A DNA stretch of 64,000 bases from Ottelia alismoides (taxonomy: Eukaryota; Streptophyta; Magnoliopsida; Alismatales; Hydrocharitaceae): contig JAZKJV010004145.1 in assembly GCA_037367405.1 (NCBI GenBank), positions 558,001 through 622,000 on the forward strand, written 5' to 3'. Shown here one piece after another: positions 55,943 to 64,000 of this stretch (its first letter is position 1; the number at the start of each line of letters is the position of its first letter). The position numbers and the translations under genes were made by a program. Under the pieces are notes generated by a model that saw only the letters and a list, made by a program, of their open reading frames with translations, searched no databases and was not told the origin of the DNA.

Positions 55943-57642
55943 TCTGACGAGTCCGATATCCGCGTGTTAAAGAGATATTGTATTTTCTATTCGTGCTAAA
56001 AATATGGTTTTGATTTTGTCGTTTCGTTGTAGGCGACAATCAGAATTGGTCAAGAAAATAACTACATAAGAAGTTAATCAATTTGCAATCGATGCAGTTT
56101 TATTTTTATTTTACTTGGGCAAGTCCCAAGGTCGAACACAAGTATATGAAGAATAACCTATAATTATATCTGTCAAAATTCGTGCACGGTTTTCGAGGCG
56201 GTCTTTATTTGAATTTTTAATGCAATAAAGGATGTAAAATGCAATTTCAGCCTATTTTAGGGACTAAAATGTCAATTATGTTCAAATGATGTTTGAAAAA
56301 TATGAAAATTGGTCACGATGCAAAATATGTTGAAGTTAATGCACCGTAATATTTTTGGAATTTTCGGATGCAAGATGATTTTTTAAATACAAACAAAATG
56401 AAATTCAGTATTTAATTATAACAAATATTAAACCTAATTATTTTCAAGGAAAAAAATTATCTAATATCTACCACCAAGTGATTGATCTCAGAAAAATCCT
56501 AAACCTCGAAAATGTAATTTAATGCCTATTAAAAATCAAATACTAAAATATGTAAAATGGTTTTTATAGAGAAATCTATCCATGCAAATGCAAATCTTTT
56601 TGGGCACAATGTTCACAACAATTAATTCTACAAGAGATGATTTTTCGAGAATTTTTTGAGCAACAGCTAATCAATGACAAATTTATGATCATAAACTGGG
56701 AAAAATACGCAAATTTCCACAAAATAATTAATTATTAATTAACCATCAATCAAAAAAATGACCACAATATGTCAAACTGTAGAGAATTATATGACAAACA
56801 TCATGCTATTTTTGGATAAATAAAATAAATTCAAGTAAAGGTCTTAAATTATTAGGGAACACAGGGTTATAACTGCAATAAATAAATAAAATAAAAATAA
56901 AAAAATGCAGTGGGGGACCAAAGTCTAATTATTCATAACTGGGGGTTTTTTCTGCAAAATGACCAGAGGGGCACGTACGTGGCACGTGCCCTCTGGAGAC
57001 AGAGGCTTTGGTGCAATATGGAGGTTCTTCAGGGGAGAGACTTGCAATTCTTCACGCCCCTCACGTGTGGGGCACGTGCCGGAGGGGCGGCGAAGACGGG
57101 CCGGCCAAGGTGGTTATGTAGGGGTGGAGTGCACTTGGCCAAGGAAAGGAGGGGGCCTTCGACTGCTGCTGAGGTCCGGCGAGGTCCCCGGTGGTCGTCG
57201 AGTGGATGGCGAGGCAAAGCCGTCGTTGAAGACGATCGGGGGTGAAGCTGTTGGAGTGGCAGTTGTTGATGAAGAGGCGTGGCCAAGCTTGTTGCTGGCG
57301 ATTTAGGTGGCGTTGCGAAATTTGTAGGGGACGGTGATGGAGGACGTAGTTGGAGATGGGGGGAGTGTTGATCGGATAAGAAAAATGGGTGGTGGAGCAT
57401 TGACGTGTTGGTGAAGCTTGCGAATGGAGGTGATGAGGATGATGGTCGTTGGGAAGATGAGAAGAACAACAGGGGAAGGTGGAGTACCTGGAGGTAGGGC
57501 TCGACGGCGTGGCTGGAGTGGGGCAACGGCTCAAAGGGCGGTGCTACAACGAGGCATGGGAAGCCTCGGATCACATCACGGGCTAGGCTGTCACGACCTA
57601 AGGTTATTAACGGTGGATGAATTGAACGAGGGTGGCGGTGTT

Positions 57643-57652
57643 CTATTTATAG
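57643..57652 (-). promoter_or_regulatory. TATA box of element 2's 5' LTR
   Basis: CTATAAATAG on the minus strand, downstream of the GC-rich U3 block with the duplicated unit and followed by GC-rich sequence. This would be the promoter for genomic RNA. Confidence 0.6.
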
Positions 57653-57761
57653 GGTCGAGGGATAGTTGCCGGAGATGGAAAGAGGTACGGTGGGAATTGA
57701 TTGGGCACGATTGGATTCACGGAGATGTCGTGAGGTCCACCGGGATTTGATTGGCGGCGCG

Positions 57762-58169
57762 ATATTTGATTGGAGACTGAGAAGGGAGAAGGGGATACGA
57801 CCGGGATTCGTGGTGGAGATTGCGGAGTGGTGCGGCGACGAGGAGGATTGGGAAAGGAGACGGGAGGTGGAAGACGAGCAGTGGCCATCCCATCGGCCGA
57901 GATCGGACGTCCACGATGGTGATGCGTGGCGAGCTGGGGGCTAAAGGGCGCGGGACGCACGTGCTATATTTGATTGGAGACTGAGAAGGGAGAAGGGGAT
58001 ACGACCGGGATTCGTGGTGGAGATTGCGGAGTGGTGCGGCGACGAGGAGGATTGGGAAAGGAGACGGGAGGTGGAAGACGAGCAGTGGCCATCCGATCGG
58101 CCGAGATCGGACGTCCACGATGGTGATGCGTGGCGAGCTGGGGGCTAAAGGGCGCGGGACGCACGTGCT
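57762..58169. repeat. 204-bp tandem duplication inside the 5' LTR
   Basis: 57762-57965 and 57966-58169 are almost identical, each running from ATATTTGATTGGAG to GACGCACGTGCT. One visible difference is CATCCCATCGG against CATCCGATCGG. The 3' LTR has one copy, so the duplication arose after insertion. It lies in U3 just upstream of the promoter, where enhancer duplications are often found. Confidence 0.92.
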
Positions 58170-59161
58170 TGGCGCGTGCCTGGGTGGCACGTGCCTCGCA
58201 CATGCGGTCCTTTTTAATTTTATTTTTTTAAAAAAATGATATAATAATATATACAAAAAATGGCTGACACGTGGCGGCTCTAGGAGCTGCCATGTGTCAG
58301 CACCACAAAATTCGAAATATAAATACTTTGTAAAATACAAAATAAATAGAAAACAACCACCGATCGAAAAAGTTTCTTCACAAAAATTGCTCGTCTCGAT
58401 GAGATCTACAACTTTTATGAAGACATCAAATCCAAAATCGATCAATTGAATAAAGTGATATTTTTTGGGTATCCCATTTACATAGAATACCTTGATTTTT
58501 GGGTTTTGTAATTTTTATGTTATTTTTAAACCTGATAAAAATCCGAAAAAATATGGTAAAATAAAAGATAAATAATTACAAATTAATCTATTTTTTGGAT
58601 TTCTATTAATTGATAAAATATGTTCATAAAATATCAGGTCAAAAACCGTTAAAATACAAAATGTACAAAAGAGGCTCAAAACCCAACTTTCACATATGAG
58701 CTCTAATTCATAAGAACTTGGTCTTGTTTTGAAGGTAATTGAACGTACATTAGTTAAAAAGTGAGTAGGATTAAACCGAACAATAGATGAGGAAGATATG
58801 CGGTTTTTAGTCCGAAAATTCTGAAACTAGGGTTCGGGTTTTTGGTCCACTTATTTGGGTTAGTGATTTTGTTGTATTTTTCATTTATTCTTGTTAGTGA
58901 TATGTACACAGTGGAGGTGGTTTTGGGTTATTCAGAGTTAGCATGAATGAGTTAAAAATCAGGGAAGTTAGACTATTTACAGGACAATTTTGGGTTGCAA
59001 TTTTTGGCTTCTTATTTTGTGCAGAAATTAGTGCTAAAATGCAATTCTTATGAAAACATGCATGTATGCTAATTATGCAGAATAGATGTAGAAATGTTGT
59101 TGATGTTGAGGGGATTGAGCTTAATAAATGAGATTTAGAGTGACGAATCCGCGATTCATCA

Positions 59162-60600
59162 GTCAACAAGGCGTGTGAGGTAGCATGTGCCTAAAAATGA
59201 GAGGGCACCCATACATGTATTAACCTAGAATTTACCAATGCATGCATGTCAAAGAAAAACATGAGATTAAAAATCAATAGAAATTAAAGAAGAATAAGCA
59301 TACCTAAATGAAAGTTGTAGATCATAGTGGAATATAAAACATTGTCGAAGATCCAAAAACAAATATAAGTCATGCTCAAAATACAAACTTTGTGAGGTAT
59401 TTGTAAGTATAATATACTCGATTTGAATATTTTGTTTTTTCTATTTTATCTTAATAATATTTTGTTAATATTTTTTTTAAATAATACTAGATCATTTTCA
59501 TATTACTAATTTTCAATTTTTAATGTCTATGTAAAAGGATAAATAAAATAAAGAAATGATCAATATACTTATAAATAGGTCTTCTTTCTTTGCATTTATA
59601 TTTTGTTCTTTTATTTTCTGTATAGTAGATTAACATATATACTACTAAATAAATTAAATGAAAATAAATATTTAAAAAATATTAAAATTTGTCCATAAAA
59701 TGATAAAGATTGTAAATGTGTGCAATACACTTTGATCCCATAAGCCCAATTTCACATATTAAGTCTGATTCATTTCAATTTAGTTTATTTCACTTATTGT
59801 TGAATACAAACTAATTTAAAGGTAAATATAGTTTAAATAGGAGATTGTATGAGGTACAAATTCATTTTTAACGTCTCATATTCTCAAACTCAGGTTTGTG
59901 CTTATTTGATACATACATGTTAGTATTTTGTAGAATTTTTTATTCGATATTATTATTTATATGTAAGCAATGAACTTGGTTTCATGTCAGCTGGACTTAA
60001 TAGGATATTTATTAAAATTCATGTAAAACTGTACAATGTATATAGATGATTATATAGATTTTACTCCGTATTTTTTGGTATTTATTTGATTTTATATCTT
60101 CAATATTTACAAGTTAATTATAGGAAATCATATTTTAGTTCCCAATCTTCTCAAACTCAAGTCTGCGCTTATTTAAAATACATACCTATTACTATTTTTT
60201 AGTATTTTTATTCGATATTTCTATTTATATGTAAGAAATGAAGTTGGTTTCATGTAAATCAGTCTTAACAAGGTATTTATTAAAATTCATGGAAAATTGT
60301 ACAATGTTTAAAAATGATTATATACAAGATTTTACTCCTTGTTTTTTGGTATTTATTTGATTTTTTATCATGAATATTTGCAAGCTAATTCTAGATAACT
60401 CTTCAATTTTGTTGCCATGTTCTCTTCATTAATTTTTTATTTTATGTGTTTTTATAAAATCTTAGTGTAATGTAGAGGAATCACATATTCATCAAAATTC
60501 AACTTCAATTTTAATCCTTTCCTATATGTATAATAGAAAATTGGTGCCTTTGTAATTTTACATAAGCTCATATGATTGACAGGGTAAGTTCAATGGTGTT
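59162..60600 (-). repeat. Old Athila-like LTR remnant, minus orientation, with internal duplication
   Basis: This is the sequence into which element 2 inserted, following the right GTCAA. Blocks such as CACTTTGATCCCATAAGCCCAATTT...CACATATTAAGTCTGATTCA, read on the plus strand, parallel the U3 of the minus-oriented LTRs at 31690-31740 and 37810-37860. Strongly diverged; boundaries unclear. Confidence 0.45.
59881..60400. repeat. Tandem duplication, period 267 bp
   Basis: Two diverged copies starting at 59881 and 60148, each running from TTCTCAAACTCA through TTATTCGATATT and ATTTATATGTAAG to TTTTTTGGTATTTATTTGATTTT. Divergence is visibly higher than for the 204-bp duplication, so it is older. 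Confidence 0.85.
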
Positions 60601-61983
60601 AATTTTATATGACTAGTGCTCTGAACCCCCACATTGCTTGCTTCACGACCTAATCATTTTCCTAGAATATGCATGTTGGTTCCTTGGTCAAATAGGTCAT
60701 CTAAATGATAGACTTAGAATTTGTTTTGCTAAATACAATTGATTGTAGTACCCTGAAAAAAAGAACAAATTAAATAAGATTTAATTTAATACATTATGTT
60801 ACTAGTCAAGTATACCTAGTTCGAACAAAAGAAGTACAATATGAGATGAATATATTTAGGATGGAATTTGTTATTTCTAACTACTTCACTTAATGTACAA
60901 AATAGATGTGCAATAAAACTAATCATACAACAAACATACATACATCCATACAAATATAGGTATACATATACATACATACATACATATATATATATATGCA
61001 CACACAATATAACGAAAAATTGATGAGAGAGTAAATTGAATAATAAAGGAGCGGGGAGAAGAAAAATGTATGACTTATTCATATTATTCTTTACTCAAAA
61101 ATGGATCCGACCAAGACACACTCGCTATGCATGGAGAGAGTATTTCCATGACATGTAAGGTGCTAATTAGTTAACCAAGCCAGCATAATCGAACTAGGCA
61201 CCTTTACCATCCTGATTAAGAACAATACAAAATAATGCAAATGTACTTGCGGTACTATCGATAAACTTTAATGATCGACTTATTACTATATCTTAATCAC
61301 TCAAAAATATTAGGCATATTAAAATAATTTTGAGATCCTAAAATTTATAAGAAAATCAAGCAACCATGTTTTTGCATGTAAAACTTGTCCTACTACTTTA
61401 AGATAAACTAGGGATTTCATGAATCATGCATTCAATGGCCAATGATATTCAATAGATTACTTTCAAATTATTAAGCATCAAATTATTCAAAAAAATCATA
61501 ATTTTCATGATTTTCATTGAATGATAAAAAAATTAAGCAAGAAGGATTATCTAGGGCAACCAGAATCGAAACTGCATGATATAAATTAGAGAAGTTTGAT
61601 GGTTTGATTCTCTACTTAATACAAGTGTTTAATTAATGTTTCATGACATGAAAACAATAAGCCAAAATTATTTTTTGACAGACCCATGAATACATGCAAA
61701 AAAATGTCGTGGTGGAACTCTTTGAATTTTAATCATGTACTTTTGTTTTCCAATAATAAGATACTATTTTTGGGGCATATTTATACTTTTTAAATACATC
61801 TTAATAACCAAAAAACTTGCCCAAATTGTGCAAAAACGGTAGGTTTTTATTTTAGCGAAAAACTGATTTGAACCATGCATCTTATGCAAAATAATGAGTC
61901 TATGCAAATCCGATATATAAAAACCTTATTCACATAAGGTTTAGGATAACTTCTAAGACATCGACCAAGGTTATGTTACCACT
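60601..61983. other. Unassigned AT-rich intergenic DNA
   Basis: No coding motif, LTR terminus or RNA gene recognised. It includes a TACA/TA microsatellite at 60933-61006. A slightly less AT-rich patch at 61090-61220 carries no identifiable feature. Confidence 0.5.
60933..61006. repeat. (TACA)n/(TA)n compound microsatellite
   Basis: Imperfect CATA units at 60933-60985, followed by a pure TA run and a short CACACA stretch. Confidence 0.85.
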
Positions 61984-64000
61984 TGAAGGTTATGGAAAAA
62001 AACTTTAAGCGCATCACGGAAGTGTGAAGATCGCATCATATATGATTAGGAACGATTAGTCATACTAGTTGCTTGGGGCAATAGAACTTAAATAATTTAA
62101 AAGGATGAAACCACATGATTTGAGAAAAAAATACCGAATCATTTCATCTACACCTTAAAATATACGGGAATACCTCTTAAAGCATTGTCGCGATCAAAGT
62201 ATCTGAGGCAAGAGACCTCCTATCTCAAGTCCAACATGATGGAGGAGATGCGTGTGAGCGAGTTATGAGATGTGTCCTTCTCGCAATCCAATATGTAGAT
62301 GCAAGAAATAGATATCCTGACTTCATAACATGAAATCCAAGGAATTCATTGCATGCATGGAGTACCGATGAAGACAAAGATTGAAGAGTGGTCGAAGTGG
62401 TTGCACAATGACATAACGATCATGATGATTGTCTCTAGGTCAAGAAGTGGACAAGAGGGAGAGGGGGGCATATGACGAGAATATTAGCCCTTGGGGAATG
62501 AGCAAGCTGTCGGTTCCCGGCGTCGATCCTTTCCTTTGCTCCTCCGCGGGTGGTGAGGCTATTTACCTTCCTTCGAGAGAGATATTGTGAATAGGTTGTG
62601 TAAAAGAATAGCTAGGGTTGCCTCTTCTTTTATAATATTTTGGGAGTCCATGGATCACAATCCATGTTTAATACAAAATCAATAGTTGATATTGATTTGT
62701 GGTTCTTACAATAGCCGTGATTTTGTTGTAAAATTTTACAAGAAAAATTAATTTCATTAAATCAAATATATATATATTTAATAGTCATCAATATAAATTA
62801 ATTCATTCAAATCAATGTACCAAGAAGGATTAGGAAGGAGGGAAAGCTCCTTCCAATTGGTGGGGACGACCACCTTGAGCTCAAATTCAAGGGCGGTCGT
62901 CCACCCACCCTCCCAATATGGAAGGTGCTCTCCTTCTTACTATTATGCAATATGTGAGATAACATATCTCATATAATTCTTCATTATATGCAACACATTT
63001 TATTTCATATTATTTCACAAAAATAATTACAAATTATTTTGTGATATTTTCAATCATGCCATTGGAATTTGTGAATCATATTCAAAAAAAATAAAATGTA
63101 AATTGTATTTTCAATTATTTGTTCAATGTAAAATCAATTCACATCAACACTTAATTTATAAATAGTATTTAAAAATAGATTTCTCTAATATATTATAAAT
63201 AACATTTATAATATATATGATTAATAAGAATAATACTTTTAACATTATTGATATCCATGATAATTAACTCATATATAATTATCTTGGGTCATCATTCTCA
63301 TGCATCTAAATAATATGAATCACATTCACATTATTCATGATAATTAAATAACACTTAATTATCAATTTATCAATTCTTATATATACAATTTAACAATGGA
63401 ACTACTCTTAAACTCTTTCAGGAAGAATTCGCTTTCCCGTTGATTCTTGGAGATAAGGACATGACGATTGTCTATGCCACGTATAGTGTCTTTGATATTG
63501 AGACCACATTTCAAATCCAGATTTCGTGGAGCTATCAAAGATGCTTGATTAAATTAAAGTCATATATCTATTCTTTTCATTGCATCTGAATCGTATTAAG
63601 ATCAATGTGCAACATTTGGAGAAAGTATAGATTAATTTCTGCTGAGAGTTGTTTCATCACTCCCTCGGAATGGAAGCGTCATGGTCATACAATCATTTAT
63701 GATGACGTATCCCTAGAGTATTCCTAATACTTGTACATCTTGCATACTGGAAGACCTAGAATAGATCCTATGTTTTAGATCTCTTTTTAGTTATCTTCTT
63801 TATGGTTTTATCACTAAGTTTCACGTTTAGTCATTGGAAGTTGGTATCGATCATATGATTGACAAAAGCATATATCATACCAACAAATTCTTGACATGCT
63901 TCAAAAGCAAGATTACCATGCATGGATTTTGAGTGGTCCCAATACCTCATGAGTGAGCTCATGCCTTTCGGTTCACTAGTTAACCTGTATGATCTCTTTG
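61984..64000 (-). repeat. Copia LTR, same family as 45247-47903, running off the right edge
   Basis: It starts TGAAGGTTATGG at 61984, matching TGAAGGATATGG at 45247, and stays colinear to the window end; the last lines match 47230-47320 (CTCATGAGTGAGCTCATGCC). The inner part is more diverged and GC-richer at 62250-62560. The flank CCACT (61979-61983) would be the target duplication to look for beyond the window. It is either the 3' LTR of another minus-strand copy or a solo LTR. Confidence 0.85.

Larger units (their letters stand above)
35272..59161 (-). mobile_element. Athila-like Ty3/gypsy retrotransposon (element 2), LTR to LTR with TSD, carrying a nested copia element
   Basis: Both LTRs (35272-38301 and 55945-59161) and the 5-bp target duplication GTCAA (35267-35271 and 59162-59166) are present, so this is one complete insertion. 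On the minus strand, from high coordinate: 5' LTR, tRNA-Asp primer-binding site, leader, gag, protease, RT, RNase H, integrase, hairpin array, 3' noncoding region and 3' LTR. An 8183-bp copia element splits gag at 45247-53429. Removing it leaves about 15.7 kb. Coding frames are broken many times. The two LTRs differ at roughly one base in ten by eye over their first 200 bases, so the insertion is old. Confidence 0.93.
55945..59161 (-). repeat. 5' LTR of element 2
   Basis: On the minus strand it begins TGATGAATC-GCG-GATTCGTCA at 59161 and ends GGACTCGTCA at 55945, next to the primer-binding site. It is about 190 bp longer than the 3' LTR, mainly because of a 204-bp tandem duplication (57762-58169). 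It contains a TATA box (57643-57652, minus) and three palindromic GGCACGTGCC words (56981, 57071, 58186). Open frames in the GC-rich block occur on both strands and are not genes. Confidence 0.92.

Noticed and set aside
57762..58169. Direct repeats as CRISPR or satellite array
   Set aside because: Only two adjacent copies with no spacers; a simple tandem duplication within an LTR.
57029..58445. Open frames up to 242 codons on the minus strand
   Set aside because: Inside the 5' LTR. The longest is produced by the 204-bp duplication, whose length is a multiple of three, so the frame simply repeats.
1..64000. Host protein-coding gene
   Set aside because: Every open frame with recognisable domains is gag or pol; no exon-like conserved domain of a cellular gene was found. 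Short exons of an unknown gene cannot be excluded by eye.

Overview
This window looks like intergenic heterochromatin from a flowering plant. It is AT-rich and is built almost entirely from nested, inverted and decayed LTR retrotransposons. I found no host protein gene, tRNA, rRNA or CRISPR array. The organism is inferred from the element types (Athila-like Ty3/gypsy and plant Ty1/copia lineages, with a tRNA-Asp primer-binding site); the species cannot be read from the sequence.

Layout. (1) 1-12472, plus: the right part of an Athila-like Ty3 element ('element 1'): gag, protease, RT, RNase H and integrase to 6813, a 2.1-kb 3' noncoding region with an unusual hairpin array, a polypurine tract (PPT), and a 3.6-kb 3' LTR. 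(2) 12473-18790, minus: a heavily decayed Sirevirus-like copia element. (3) 18801-28448, plus: an Athila-like LTR broken by a copia LTR fragment, then 'element 3', which keeps protease, the 3' region and the 3' LTR but has lost RT, RNase H and integrase. (4) 28454-32298, minus: a solo Athila-like LTR with a 5-bp target duplication (ACATG), inserted in older LTR sequence that resumes at 32299 and carries a MITE-like foldback. (5) 35272-59161, minus: 'element 2', complete from LTR to LTR with target duplication GTCAA. Its gag is interrupted by an 8.2-kb Tork/Angela-like copia element (45247-53429, target duplication GTCTC). (6) 59162-61983: older LTR debris and unassigned DNA. (7) 61984-64000: another LTR of the same copia family, running off the window.

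The coding pieces are gag-pol domains in the usual Ty3 order (gag, PR, RT, RNase H, INT) for elements 1 and 2. Catalytic residues are largely still visible, but every frame is broken by stops and frameshifts, so none should be autonomous. Several stops fit C-to-T decay of glutamine codons, as expected of methylated DNA.

The most interesting signal is noncoding. Just downstream of pol, all three Athila-like elements carry a cluster of short hairpins whose 3' arm runs into a PPT-like CTAAGTATAGGGGG motif, followed by a longer-range stem (arms about 80-106 nt apart). Arm sequences differ between elements while pairing is mostly kept, which suggests a selected RNA or DNA structure.
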